Source: Phycisphaerales bacterium (GTDB taxonomy: Bacteria > Planctomycetota > Phycisphaerae > Phycisphaerales > UBA1924). From it: a DNA stretch of 64,000 nucleotides. The DNA lies in NCBI GenBank assembly GCA_020849615.1, contig JADLFW010000006.1:1-64000 (forward strand), written 5' to 3'. This document shows positions 40,953 to 52,361 of the stretch, piece after piece. The notes below the pieces were generated by a model. The model was not told the origin of the DNA, ran no database searches, and worked only from the letters and a program-made list of their open reading frames with translations. The first letter of the stretch is position 1. Each line of letters begins with the position of its first letter. The position numbers and the translations under genes were made by a program.

Positions 40953-42242
40953 ATGCGTACCGCGACCGTGATCGCCCTGCTTTCAGCCGCATTCTCGACC
41001 ACCGCCCTCGCGCGTGAGCCGCTCACCGCCGCCGAACAGGCCGCGGGGTGGAAGTCGCTGTCCGAGCCCACGGCGTGGCGCGGCTACAAGCAGGAGAAGT
41101 TGCCGGGCCAGGGCTGGGTCGTGAAAGATGGCGAGTTCCGCCAGGCCCCGCCCGGCGGCGGCGACATCGAGACGACCCAGCAGTTCGGTGATTTCGAGTT
41201 CTGCTGCTCGTTCAAGCTGGATGACAAGGCCAACTCGGGCATCATGTGGCGCGTGGTCGACAAGCACGACACCGCGTGGCAGACGGGCCCGGAGTATCAG
41301 CTGCTCGAGGACCACACGTACCAGGGCGCCCAGCCGGGGCAGATGTGCGGTGCGCTCTACGACCTCTACCCGCCCGCGGAGGGCAAGAAGCTCAACCCCG
41401 CTGGTCAATGGAATGAGGCCCGTATCCGGCTGGGCTCGGGCATCATCCGCCAGTATCTCAACGGCGGCAAGACCGTCGAGGCCCGGATCTTCGCGGAGGA
41501 TGGCAAGCCGACCAGGGAATGGCTCGACAAGATCGCGGCCTCGAAGTTCAAGGCCTACGACGGGTTCGGGCTCCAGGCCAAGGGCGCGATCGCGTTGCAG
41601 GACCACGGCGGCGGCGTGGCGTTCAAGGACCTGAAGGTTCGTGATCCCTCCGCGCCGATGCCGGGCGAGATCGCGCTCTTCAACGGCAAGGACCTTTCCG
41701 GCTGGAAGGCGATCGTGCCGGAGGCGGAGAAGGCGGGCATCAAGCCCGAGAGCGTGTGGGAAGTGAAGGATGGCATCCTGATCTGCAAGGGCAACCCGGT
41801 CGGCTATATTCGCACCGACAAGGACTACACCAACTACGTGCTGAAGCTCGAGTGGCGTTTCAACCCCGTCACGAAGAAGGCGGGCAACTCGGGTGTGCTG
41901 CTGCGGATGGTGGGGGAGGACAAGGTATGGCCCAAGAGCGTGGAAGCGCAGCTGCAGTCGGGCAGCGCGGGCGATTTCTGGAACATCGATGAGTTCAAGA
42001 TGACGACCGAGCCGTCCCGGCTGAACGGCCGGAACACGAAGAAGACGCACGGGAATGAGAACCCCGTCGGCGAGTGGAACGAGTACGAGATCATCGTGGA
42101 CCACGGGACGGTGACGCTGAAGGTCAACGGCGAGGTGCTGAACGAGGCGACAGAGGTGGAGGAGCTCGCCGGGAAGATCTGCCTGCAAAGCGAGGGCGCG
42201 GAGATCCAGTTCAGGAACATCAGGCTGGTGGAGATCAAGTAA
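40953..42242 (+). CDS. exported protein with two DUF1080 (3-keto-disaccharide hydrolase) domains
   Basis: A 429-aa protein with a signal peptide (residues 1-18, ...TTALA). Two tandem DUF1080 domains follow, each a jelly-roll: the first at about 28-225 ('GWVVKDGEFRQAPPGGGDIETTQQFGDFEF', 'SGIMWRV', 'GPEYQLLED'), the second at about 230-428 ('IALFNGKDLSGWKAI', 'NSGVLLRMVGE', 'WNEYEIIVDHGTVTLKVNGEVLNEA'). The family includes enzymes cleaving 3-keto-glycosides after oxidation by Gfo/Idh/MocA partners; two such oxidoreductases lie in this window but far away. AAGGAG lies 7 nt before the ATG at 40953. It is probably periplasmic and a glycan-degrading role is inferred. Confidence 0.9.
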   Translation: MRTATVIALLSAAFSTTALAREPLTAAEQAAGWKSLSEPTAWRGYKQEKLPGQGWVVKDGEFRQAPPGGGDIETTQQFGDFEFCCSFKLDDKANSGIMWRVVDKHDTAWQTGPEYQLLEDHTYQGAQPGQMCGALYDLYPPAEGKKLNPAGQWNEARIRLGSGIIRQYLNGGKTVEARIFAEDGKPTREWLDKIAASKFKAYDGFGLQAKGAIALQDHGGGVAFKDLKVRDPSAPMPGEIALFNGKDLSGWKAIVPEAEKAGIKPESVWEVKDGILICKGNPVGYIRTDKDYTNYVLKLEWRFNPVTKKAGNSGVLLRMVGEDKVWPKSVEAQLQSGSAGDFWNIDEFKMTTEPSRLNGRNTKKTHGNENPVGEWNEYEIIVDHGTVTLKVNGEVLNEATEVEELAGKICLQSEGAEIQFRNIRLVEIK

Positions 42243-42266
42243 TCGAGATGTCGTCGCTCCCCGATG

Positions 42267-43661
42267 TTACGCGGGCTCGTCCGCCGCAAACCCCAGCAGC
42301 TTCTTCGTCAATGCCCCCGCCAGCACCAACTCGCGCAGGGCCTCGTCCATGTGCCCGTCGCCGATCGTTGGCGAGCCGTCGATGCACGCGAGCAGCGTCG
42401 CCCGGCGGATCAGTTCCTTGATGAACGCAGCGCTGGCGCCCGCGGTCCGCGAGACCAACCGCTGGCGGTCGGTGAGCTTCAACTCGGCGCCGCGGGCGTA
42501 CAGGTCGATGAGCAGCCGCCGGCAATCCGCGTCGGGCAGCGGGACCTCCACCGCCTGATCGATCCGCCCGGGGCGAGCCGCCAGCGCCGGCTCCAGGGCC
42601 TCGGGCCGGTTGGTCGTCAGGAGGAACAGCACATCCGCGTCCTCGGCGAGTCCGTCCATCTGGTTCAGCAACTCGAAGAGCACGGGCCCGGTGCAGCGCG
42701 GATTGTCCTCTCGGTCCTGGGCGATCAGGTCCACATCCTCCAGGATGACCGTCGACGGTTGCAGCAATCGGGCGAACCAGCAGACCTGCTCGATGAGCCC
42801 GTGCCCTGTTCCCGTCACGAGCAGCACGGTGCGGCCCTTCATCTGCGTGGCGAGGTACATCGCGGTGAGCGTCTTGCCGGTGCCGGGCGGCCCGTGCAGA
42901 AGCACGCCGCGCTTGAGGTGCCGCCCCGCGCGGCGGAGGGCCTCGGCGTGGCGCGCGAAACCGATGGTCTGCCTCTCGATCCGCTTTAGCGTCGCGTCGG
43001 GCAGGATGATGTGCTCGCGGCGGATCTCGGGGAGTCGGTGGAAGTTGACCGTCAGCCCGCGCCCCGCGTCGATCGACAGAATCTGGCCGCGGTACACGCT
43101 CAGGCGATGGACCCGGGACCGGATCTCGGCCAGGAATCGCTCGGAGCGCTCCCGCGTCGCCGCCATCGCCTCGATCTGGATGTGCGGCGTGTAGGCATGC
43201 TCGGGCGATCCACTCATCAGCAGCGCGATGGGCTCGTCGCCGGGTCTCGCGAGGATCAGCCCCATCGAGATGCACGCCAGCGGCTGCCCGCCGCTGATCA
43301 GAACGGTCTTGTAATCCACCGGCCCCGGCTTGGGGACGCGGAAGTCGCTGGAGTTCGCGGTGGCGAGCGTGGAGAGATCGATCGCGCCGAAGCGGCGGGC
43401 TTCCGTCGCCACGCCCGTGATCTCGTAACCACGCCCGGCCGCCTTCTCCTCCTGCGCGATCTCATCGAGCGCCAGCTGAAGGTTGGGGTGGTCGAACATC
43501 TGGAAGGTGTACGAGACGACGGGGAGCAAAGCGGGGTCAGCGCCGAAGTGCTCGGTGAGGAGCGCGATAAACGGCGCGGGCTTCTTCTCGCGCGGGGCCG
43601 CGGCATTCATCGTCTTCATGAAGCCTTGGAACGATTCGGCGAACGAGTTGATATCGGTCAT
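42267..43661 (-). CDS. AAA+ ATPase
   Basis: A 464-aa protein. Residues about 1-215 form an unrecognised N-terminal domain ('HFGADPALLPVVSYTF', 'DYKTVLISGG'). Residues about 225-440 form an AAA+ module with Walker A 'GPPGTGKT' near 260, Walker B 'STVILEDVDLIAQD' near 306, sensor 1 'VLFLLTTNRPEALEPALAARPGRID', and sensor 2 region 'SAAFIKELIRRA'. The AAA core resembles the FtsH/proteasomal-ATPase/katanin class, but no protease domain is attached. A remodelling or unfolding role is inferred. The ATG at 43661 is used instead of the longer frame. It converges with the DUF1080 gene across 24 nt. Confidence 0.85.
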   Translation of the reverse strand: MTDINSFAESFQGFMKTMNAAAPREKKPAPFIALLTEHFGADPALLPVVSYTFQMFDHPNLQLALDEIAQEEKAAGRGYEITGVATEARRFGAIDLSTLATANSSDFRVPKPGPVDYKTVLISGGQPLACISMGLILARPGDEPIALLMSGSPEHAYTPHIQIEAMAATRERSERFLAEIRSRVHRLSVYRGQILSIDAGRGLTVNFHRLPEIRREHIILPDATLKRIERQTIGFARHAEALRRAGRHLKRGVLLHGPPGTGKTLTAMYLATQMKGRTVLLVTGTGHGLIEQVCWFARLLQPSTVILEDVDLIAQDREDNPRCTGPVLFELLNQMDGLAEDADVLFLLTTNRPEALEPALAARPGRIDQAVEVPLPDADCRRLLIDLYARGAELKLTDRQRLVSRTAGASAAFIKELIRRATLLACIDGSPTIGDGHMDEALRELVLAGALTKKLLGFAADEPA

Positions 43662-43827
43662 GGAGCGTCCGGGCCCGCAGGCCGGGTGTGGGATCACTCG
43701 GACAGTCTCTGGCGCACACGGCCGCTCGATGGACCCGCCCCGGTGATGCCGCAGCGCAGTCTAACGCCGGGCCTGCGCCGAGCCAACAAGATCTGTTCAC
43801 CGGCTCGATGCCTGCTGTGGATGGCAC

Positions 43828-46746
<2,919 letters not shown>

Positions 46747-46823
46747 CGTGCATCTCCATTCATCGCGACCGGGCCGGAACACGCCGGGCCCGATCGACAC
46801 CGAAGGATCGGCGCCCTGAATCC

Positions 46824-46873
46824 ATGAATCAAATCGATTCAGATTACGACATCGATCAATACTGTTGATTCAT
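46824..46873. promoter_or_regulatory. operator-like inverted repeat upstream of acnA
   Basis: ATGAATCAA (46824-46832) and TTGATTCAT (46865-46873) are perfect inverted copies 32 nt apart. Between them lie two smaller palindromes, AATCGATT (46832-46839) and ATCGAT (46851-46856). The stretch is strongly A+T-rich within a GC-rich window and lies in the 298-nt divergent gap between acnA and a lipoprotein gene. It could control either gene; no clean -35/-10 pair was found. Confidence 0.5.
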
Positions 46874-47044
46874 TCAAGCAATGGGGGCGGGCCGGGGTCG
46901 GGCCAACACCTGCACCGGAATACGAACTCGAGGAAGCCGCGCGGGCCGCGGCGAATGTTGCCGGTCGGGCCCGGCAATCGCGTGATCTGTCATGGAGGCT
47001 CCAGGACGTGGACGCCGCCGGACCGATGCAGCAAAGGGATGCAC

Positions 47045-47551
47045 ATGAACTGTTGTCACTTGGCCTTCGCGATGGCCATCATTTCGGTGCTCGTCGCTTG
47101 TGAAGAGAAGAAGTTGTCGCCCGGCGCCGAGCCTGCTCCGGCGGCGGCCCAGCCGGTCGCCGTCGCCCCGGCCCAGCCGGACTGGTCCACGGTCGCCGCG
47201 GCATCTAAGGAAGTGGCGGCCGAGACACAGTTCCGTTTGGCGCGCCTGGTCGACGCCTGGCATCAAGGGGGTCAGGCGCGGGTGTCGCTCAGCTTCGCCG
47301 CGCCGGGCCAGGTCATCGATGAGAACGGGCATTCAGCGGCGATGACCTCGGCCGAGTGGAAGGGGCTGGTCGAACTCATCCGGGCCACGCCGGGCAGGAA
47401 GAGCGCAACCCGCGCTCTTCCTGCCGCGGCCCACAACTATTCGGATGGGCTGGGCCGGGCGCGGCGACATGCCTATTACGTTTCGGTGACGGACGACTCG
47501 AAGATCGTTTTAGAGATGGTGAAGCCGCTGGACGATGAGTCTAACGGTTAG
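47045..47551 (+). CDS. putative lipoprotein of unknown function
   Basis: A 168-aa protein with a lipoprotein signal peptide: hydrophobic 'LAFAMAIISVLVAC' with the lipobox VAC at residue about 19 and acidic 'EEKK' after it. An Ala/Pro-rich linker follows, then about 120 residues with no recognised domain. The ATG at 47045 is chosen because AAAGGG lies 6 nt upstream; an alternative ATG two codons earlier has no room for a ribosome-binding site. It is divergent from acnA and converges with the peptidase gene. A membrane-anchored periplasmic location is inferred. Confidence 0.7.
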   Translation: MNCCHLAFAMAIISVLVACEEKKLSPGAEPAPAAAQPVAVAPAQPDWSTVAAASKEVAAETQFRLARLVDAWHQGGQARVSLSFAAPGQVIDENGHSAAMTSAEWKGLVELIRATPGRKSATRALPAAAHNYSDGLGRARRHAYYVSVTDDSKIVLEMVKPLDDESNG

Positions 47552-47609
47552 GACGGCCGATGGGATGGCACCAACGCCGCGGCCCAGTGTCGTTCCCGGG
47601 GAAGGGCCG

Positions 47610-48785
47610 CTACCCGATCAGCACAATCTCCTCCTGCGAGCAGCTCGTCACCGCCGGGCCCGTCTTCGCATCGACGTACACGTTGATCTCGTTCCGCACG
47701 CCGAAGCCGGGCAGATAAATCCCTGGCTCCACCGTGAACCCCGTCCCCGGCATCATCCTCCGCGTGTCGTGCGTCTCGATGTTGTCGAGGTTCATCCCGA
47801 TCCCGTGCGCGCCGGGTGTGCCGGGCGAGAGCGAGTGCCCCGTGCGGTGCTTGATCGCCGCCCCGTACCCCGCATCGATGATCACCCGCCGCGCCGCCTC
47901 ATCCAGCTTCCACCCCTCGATCGCCTCGCCCGCCTTCCAGGCCCGCTCCGCCGCGTGCACCGAGGCGTTCCGGGCCGACTTCACCGTCTCGAACACCTTG
48001 CGGTGCTCCGCCGGCACTTCCTTCCCGCAGTAACCCGTCCACGTGATGTCACCGTACACCGTGTCATCGCCGGGCCGCTTGGCCCACAGGTCGATCAGCA
48101 CCCAATCACCCTTCCTGATCGGCGCGTGCGTCTTCTCATCCGGCTCGTAGTGAGGGTCCCCCGCGTGCGCGTTCACGCCCACGATCGGGCCGCTGTCGGT
48201 GACCAGCCCGGCCTTCCTGAACTCTTCCGCGATGAACAGCTGCACTTCGCGCTCGTTGGTGCCGGGCCCGGCCAGCTTCTGCCCGATGAACGCGAACGCC
48301 GCTTTCATGATCCGCTCGCAGTGCGCGGAGGCATCGATGTGCGAGGCCAGCCCGCGCTCGCCCCACGCCGCGGCGTAGAGCTGCACCAGGTCCGCCGAGC
48401 TCACCACCTCGACACCCAGCGATCGGATGAACTCGACCGTCCCCGCATCGGCGATCCCCGCCGTCGGCAGCGCCCCGCCCGGCGAGTACTCCATGGCGAC
48501 CCGCCGGCGCCCATCCAGCAGCCCGGCCACCGCGGCCTGCATCCCCCGCCAGTCGGGGTAGGTCTCGCACGGCATCCCGATCTTCTTGAAGTTGGTCTCG
48601 TCGATGGTGTGGCACAGCAGCCGCGGCCCGCCCGCCGCAGGCAGCAGCCAGTACACCCGCCGCGTCAGGTGCAGCTTGGCGCCGACGATCCGCCCGATCA
48701 CCGGGTTGTTATTGCGGAAGTCGTAGACCAGCCACGCATCGATCCGCTGGTCCTTCATGAACTGCTGAACGGTGGAGAACGTCAT
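47610..48785 (-). CDS. M24 family Xaa-Pro aminopeptidase-like protein
   Basis: A 391-aa metallopeptidase-fold protein. The N-terminal creatinase/prolidase domain is 'FMKDQRIDAWLVYDFRNNNPVIGRIV' through about residue 150. The C-terminal pita-bread domain has metal-ligand motifs 'DWVLIDLWAKRPGDDTVYGDITWT' (two Asp, near 240-255), 'RTGHSLSPGTPGAHGIGMNLDNIETHD' (His, near 305), 'GTGFTVEPGIYLPG' (Glu) and 'GVRNEINVYV' (Glu). It removes N-terminal residues next to proline, or acts on related amide bonds. The true start is ATG 48785 with GAGGT 5 nt upstream; upstream of it the frame runs into the heptamer array. No signal peptide, so cytoplasmic. Confidence 0.88.
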   Translation of the reverse strand: MTFSTVQQFMKDQRIDAWLVYDFRNNNPVIGRIVGAKLHLTRRVYWLLPAAGGPRLLCHTIDETNFKKIGMPCETYPDWRGMQAAVAGLLDGRRRVAMEYSPGGALPTAGIADAGTVEFIRSLGVEVVSSADLVQLYAAAWGERGLASHIDASAHCERIMKAAFAFIGQKLAGPGTNEREVQLFIAEEFRKAGLVTDSGPIVGVNAHAGDPHYEPDEKTHAPIRKGDWVLIDLWAKRPGDDTVYGDITWTGYCGKEVPAEHRKVFETVKSARNASVHAAERAWKAGEAIEGWKLDEAARRVIIDAGYGAAIKHRTGHSLSPGTPGAHGIGMNLDNIETHDTRRMMPGTGFTVEPGIYLPGFGVRNEINVYVDAKTGPAVTSCSQEEIVLIG

Positions 48786-48796
48786 GATCACCTCGG

Positions 48797-48873
48797 CATT
48801 CGGCATTCGGCATTCGGCATTCGGCATTCGGCATTCGGCATTCGGCATTCGGCATTCGGCATTCGGCATTCGG
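48797..48873. repeat. 11-copy perfect heptanucleotide tandem array
   Basis: Eleven uninterrupted copies of CATTCGG (77 bp). It lies 12 nt upstream of the peptidase start on the minus strand and 17 nt downstream of the LysR gene stop. Read on the minus strand the unit is CCGAATG, so there is an ATG every 7 nt. The array is open in all three frames, reading Met-Pro-Asn-Ala-Glu-Cys-Arg. The same unit occurs four times at 961-988. Confidence 0.97.
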
Positions 48874-48890
48874 CGTGAGCCGGCAACCGG

Positions 48891-49823
48891 TCACGCCCCC
48901 GTCGATCGTACCGCCGCCAGCATCTCCCGCTCAAACGCCGCCGCCGCCACGCTCGGCTCCCGGTCCTTCCGTCGGATCAGCGCCAGCCGCCTCGTCAGCT
49001 TCGCCTCCCGGCACGTCTGCCCCTCCCCCGGCTCGAGCGCAAACCGCGACACCAGCGCCACCCCGATCCCCGCCGCCACCATCTGCTTGATCGACTCGAT
49101 CGACCGCAGCTCCATCACCACGTTCAGCGTTACCCCCGCCGCGGCCGCCGCCTGGTCGATGATCGCCCGCACCGCCGTCCCTGCCTCGAACGCCACGAAC
49201 GGCTCCCCCTCGATGTCCTTCCACCGGAACGTCGCCGGGCCGGCCTCCTTCTTCACTCCGTCTCTCCGTCTCTTCGCTTCCCCCTCTCTTCTGCGGATCA
49301 GCCTCAGCTCATCCTCGACCAGGGGCGTCTTCAGCAACTCCTCCTCACCGGGCCCGCGGATCGGCAGCGTCACCAGCCCCAGGTCCAGCTCCCCCGACAG
49401 CACCGCCGCCGCCACCGCGCTGCTCCCGGTCTCCCGCACGTAGAACCGCAGCCCCGGATGCTTGGCCCGCAGCGCCGATACCACCGGCGGCAGCAGGTAG
49501 CTCGTCGCCGTCGCGCCGGCGCCCACCCGGATCGACCCCGCTTCCAGCCCGATGAGCTGCCGCACCGCCCGCACAGCGCCATCCGCCCGCCTTAGCGTGT
49601 CCTGCGCGTGCACCAGGAACACCCGCCCCGCCTCCGTCAGCTCGACCCCCCGCGCGGTCCGGTGCACCAGCGATGCCCCGACCTCCGCCTCCAGCTTCTT
49701 GAGCATCGCCGACAGCGCGGGCTGCGACACCCCCAGCGTCCGCGCGGCCCGCGTCATGTGCCCAGCCTCGGCGATCGCGCGAAAATAACGAAGCGGCGTC
49801 AGCTCCACGCCGCCAGCATACAC
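48891..49823 (-). CDS. LysR-type transcriptional regulator
   Basis: A 310-aa regulator. The N-terminal winged helix-turn-helix is 'LTPLRYFRAIAEAGHMTRAARTLGVSQPALSAMLKKLEAEVGASLVHR', the LysR signature at residues about 8-55. The effector domain starts 'GSIRVGAGATATSYLLPPVVSAL' and contains 'ELDLGLVTLP' and 'VAAGIGVALVSRFAL'. A charged loop (about 178-190, 'RRREGEAKRRRDGVKK') is inserted in the effector domain. The start is uncertain: ATG 49823 or a GTG at 49808. It lies 7 nt after the Pvc16-like gene on the same strand and is followed by the heptamer array and peptidase gene, a plausible target. Confidence 0.88.
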   Translation of the reverse strand: MYAGGVELTPLRYFRAIAEAGHMTRAARTLGVSQPALSAMLKKLEAEVGASLVHRTARGVELTEAGRVFLVHAQDTLRRADGAVRAVRQLIGLEAGSIRVGAGATATSYLLPPVVSALRAKHPGLRFYVRETGSSAVAAAVLSGELDLGLVTLPIRGPGEEELLKTPLVEDELRLIRRREGEAKRRRDGVKKEAGPATFRWKDIEGEPFVAFEAGTAVRAIIDQAAAAAGVTLNVVMELRSIESIKQMVAAGIGVALVSRFALEPGEGQTCREAKLTRRLALIRRKDREPSVAAAAFEREMLAAVRSTGA

Positions 49824-49830
49824 CCGCGAT

Positions 49831-50304
49831 TCAGTCGATCACGCCCGTGATGTCGCACCACGCCGACGGACAGACCGGTAGCCGCATCGCCGAAAAGAAC
49901 GCGAGCCGCAGCTCATCCGTCACCGTCTCGACCCCGACCCGCCACGGCCCACTCCGCCCCGCGATCAGCTCCGGTTCATCCGTCAGAGCCCGCAGCGCCG
50001 CCGTGATGGCCCGCTGCTCCGCCGCCGGGCCGGGCCCACGCGCCAGCACCACATAGCCCAGCCTCAGCGCCAACGCGCGCTCAACCGGGCCATCCCGCCC
50101 GGGCGGCGCCTGCCGCATCGCCGGGTCCGGGTTGATCCGATGCAACACCACCTCGAGCCGGGCCCGGGCCGGTTTCCTGGCGCTCGAAGCAGAAGCGCCC
50201 AACGCCACCACGCCGTCCAGGCCATCCCGTTCCAGGCCCGACCGGAGAAGGTCGACAAGGGCAGTGCTGATGATCGCGATCGACGCCCGGGCCGTGCCCG
50301 TCAC
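49831..50304 (-). CDS. DUF4255 / Pvc16-like protein
   Basis: A 157-aa protein that I tentatively place in the Pvc16 N-terminal (DUF4255) family. Supporting blocks are the N-terminal helix 'IAIISTALVDLLRSGLE', the strand 'RLEVVLHRINPDPAMRQ' near 48-64, 'LALRLGYVVLA', the helix 'EQRAITAALRAL', and the C-terminal 'TDELRLAFFSAM-x-LPVCPSAWCDIT'. In contractile injection systems this protein caps the tail tube. No sheath, tube, spike or baseplate gene is nearby. Here it is coupled by GTGA to the lipoprotein gene upstream and sits 7 nt before the LysR gene. The assignment is from memory of the family only. Confidence 0.5.
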   Translation of the reverse strand: MTGTARASIAIISTALVDLLRSGLERDGLDGVVALGASASSARKPARARLEVVLHRINPDPAMRQAPPGRDGPVERALALRLGYVVLARGPGPAAEQRAITAALRALTDEPELIAGRSGPWRVGVETVTDELRLAFFSAMRLPVCPSAWCDITGVID

Positions 50305-50768
50305 TTCGCCCCGCCCGCCGCACCCATCGAGCCCTCCGCGCTCGCCTCCGCATCCGCGGGCGGCTGCTCGGGGGTCGGGCGGACTTCGACATCCACCCGA
50401 CGGGAGAACTGGTCGGGCACAGGCAGCACGTTGTCGAGCGGCCCGGATGTCTTCTCAACATCCATCACTTCCCAGCGCATGGTGTCGGAAAGGTGTTCTC
50501 CCGGCGATGTGTCCTTGTAGAACTTCATCACCAGCTCTTTGCCGACCGGGATCTCGTACGTCCACATCTTCTCGTTCGTCCGCGTGTCCACCAGCGTCAC
50601 CGTCTGGGGCATGTGCGGCGTGCTCCAGTACGTGAAGGTGTCCTCCGACTGCAGGTTGCCGCCCGGGTGATAGCCGACGCACCCCATCGCGGCGAGACTC
50701 CCCGCGGCCGCCAACGACACAAGCAGCGCACGGGGGCGGAAGCAGAGGAAGGTCAGCAGGTTCGGCAT
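50301..50768 (-). CDS. putative lipoprotein of unknown function
   Basis: A 155-aa protein with a signal peptide and lipobox 'LAAAGSLAAMGC' (Cys near residue 28). A compact domain follows with 'EDTFTYWSTPHMPQTVTLVDTRTNEKMWTYEIPVGKELVMKF', suggesting a small beta-rich fold. The C-terminal region is low-complexity Ala/Glu/Gly. I do not recognise a family. The ATG at 50768 has GGAGA 8 nt upstream. Its stop overlaps the start of the Pvc16-like gene as GTGA, so the two are co-translated. A possible GATAAT -10 lies upstream on the minus strand near 50855. Confidence 0.72.
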   Translation of the reverse strand: MPNLLTFLCFRPRALLVSLAAAGSLAAMGCVGYHPGGNLQSEDTFTYWSTPHMPQTVTLVDTRTNEKMWTYEIPVGKELVMKFYKDTSPGEHLSDTMRWEVMDVEKTSGPLDNVLPVPDQFSRRVDVEVRPTPEQPPADAEASAEGSMGAAGGAK

Positions 50769-50948
50769 CGGTTCGGTCTCCGCGCCCATGGCTCGGGCGG
50801 CTCCTGAAGTGCTCGGTTCGGGCGGACTACGGCCGCGGCCCGCCCGTGGTTCATTATCGTACTCTGACGGGCCCGGGGTGAAGCGGCACCCGCCGGCTGG
50901 TGTTCGGGATCCCCTCTCCGCCTCCCCGACCGCGGAAACTAGCTCACC

Positions 50949-51455
50949 ATGACCAGCGTTGCCCCCTTCCGAATCGGCCACGGCTACGACCTGCACCGGC
51001 TCGAGCCGATTTCCGCGGGCCGGGCCCGGCCGCTGATTGTGGGGGGCATCCGGCTCCCGCACGATCACGGGCCCATCAGTCACTCCGATGGCGATGCCCT
51101 CTACCACGCCACCACCGACGCCATCCTCGGCGCCCTGGCCCAGCCCGATATCGGGCAGCTCTTCCCCGACACCGACCCCCGCCACGAGTCGCAGGACTCC
51201 GCCGCGTTCCTCGCCGAGGCGGTGAGCCGGGCCCGCGCTGCCGGCTGGCTCGTCATCAATCTCGACGCCACGGTCATCCTGGAGCGACCCAAGCTGGCGC
51301 CGGTCAAGGAACAGATGCGGGCCAACCTGGCCCGCCTCCTGGACGTGCCCACCGACCGCGTTAACGTGAAGGGCAAGACCCACGAGAGGGTGGATGCGGT
51401 GGGGGAGGGCCGGGCCATCGAAGTCCACGCCGTGATCCTGCTGGGCCGGGCCTGA
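50949..51455 (+). CDS. ispF: 2-C-methyl-D-erythritol 2,4-cyclodiphosphate synthase
   Basis: A 168-aa MEP-pathway enzyme that cyclises CDP-ME 2-phosphate, releasing CMP, on the way to isoprenoid precursors. Visible motifs: the metal site 'IGHGYDLHRLE' (Asp and His, residues 9-19), 'HSDGDALYHATTDAILGAL' near 45-63 (metal His), 'DIGQLFPDTDPRHESQDS' near 67, 'LDATVILERPKLAP' near 104, and 'VNVKGKTHERVDAVGEGRAIEVHAV' near 138. The length is normal. It is a stand-alone gene here; ispD is not adjacent. It converges with the SDR gene. Confidence 0.95.
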   Translation: MTSVAPFRIGHGYDLHRLEPISAGRARPLIVGGIRLPHDHGPISHSDGDALYHATTDAILGALAQPDIGQLFPDTDPRHESQDSAAFLAEAVSRARAAGWLVINLDATVILERPKLAPVKEQMRANLARLLDVPTDRVNVKGKTHERVDAVGEGRAIEVHAVILLGRA

Positions 51456-51496
51456 AGACATCGCTCGACCATTATTGCCCCAACCGGGCGAACCGA

Positions 51497-52333
51497 TCAT
51501 CCCCCCTCGCTCTTGCGCAGCCGACTTCCGACCGCCAGCCCGATCCCCCAGTCCGCAAGGCCCGGCATCGCCAAGGCCGCGGCCATCGCCAGCCGCGTCG
51601 GCAGGCTCGTCCACACCTCTCCGCGCGGGCGTCGCAGGCACCGCACGATGGCGCGGGCCACGACTTCCGGCGATTGCAGCCGCCGCTGGCTGTCGGGCGG
51701 CAGCACCTTGGATTGACCGCCGCTGAGGAACTTCTTGGTCTCGAACAGCTCCGTCCGCGTGCCGATCGGGTGCACGCTCGAAACGTGCACATCACCGTGA
51801 CCGGCGAACCGCAGCTCGTGCCGCAGGGCCCGGGACAGGTCATCCTGCGCTGCCTTCGTCGCGCAGTACGCCGAGTACAGCGGCAGCCCGATCTTGGAGA
51901 GACAGCTCGAGCACACCAGCACGTGTCCGCGCCCCGCGCTGAGCATCGCATCCAGCGCGGGCCGGATGGTATTGATCGTGCCGAAGTAGTTGGTCTCGAA
52001 GATGGCCCGGATCTCGGCGTCGCTCATCCCGAGAAACGGCTTCTCCAGCCCGTACCCCGCGTTGGCAAAGACCGCGTAGATCGAGCCAAACTCCGCGATC
52101 GTGCGGTCAGTGATGGCCCGGCACTGCACGGGGTCGGTCACATCGCATTCGACCGCGACGGCCCGGCCGCCCTCGCCGCGGATGCGATCCACAACCTCCG
52201 CGAGCCGATCGGCCCGCCGGGCCGCGACGGTGACGGGCATCCCGGCCCGGGCGCACGCGAGCGCGGCGTACAGCCCGATGCCGCTGCTGGCCCCGGTGAT
52301 CGCGATCGGCAGACCCTTGAGATCAATTGCCAT
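51497..52333 (-). CDS. short-chain dehydrogenase/reductase
   Basis: A 278-aa SDR. The NAD(P) loop is 'PIAITGASSGIGLYAAL' (residues 10-26), 'FANAGYG' lies near 88 (NAG motif), and the catalytic tetrad is around 'VLVCSSCLSKIGLPLYSAYCATKAA' (Ser, then YxxxK, near 140-160). The Arg-rich loop after the first strand ('AARRADRL') suggests NADPH preference. The C-terminal 45 residues include a hydrophobic stretch ('AMAAALAMPGLADWGIGLAV') that could attach to the membrane. The substrate is unknown. Confidence 0.87.
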   Translation of the reverse strand: MAIDLKGLPIAITGASSGIGLYAALACARAGMPVTVAARRADRLAEVVDRIRGEGGRAVAVECDVTDPVQCRAITDRTIAEFGSIYAVFANAGYGLEKPFLGMSDAEIRAIFETNYFGTINTIRPALDAMLSAGRGHVLVCSSCLSKIGLPLYSAYCATKAAQDDLSRALRHELRFAGHGDVHVSSVHPIGTRTELFETKKFLSGGQSKVLPPDSQRRLQSPEVVARAIVRCLRRPRGEVWTSLPTRLAMAAALAMPGLADWGIGLAVGSRLRKSEGG

Positions 52334-52361
52334 GGCCCGAGCCTAGGGCCGCAGCGCGCGC

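Noticed and set aside
48797..48873. CRISPR-like array
   Set aside because: Repeats are 7 bp with no spacers and no cas genes are nearby; it is a simple tandem repeat.
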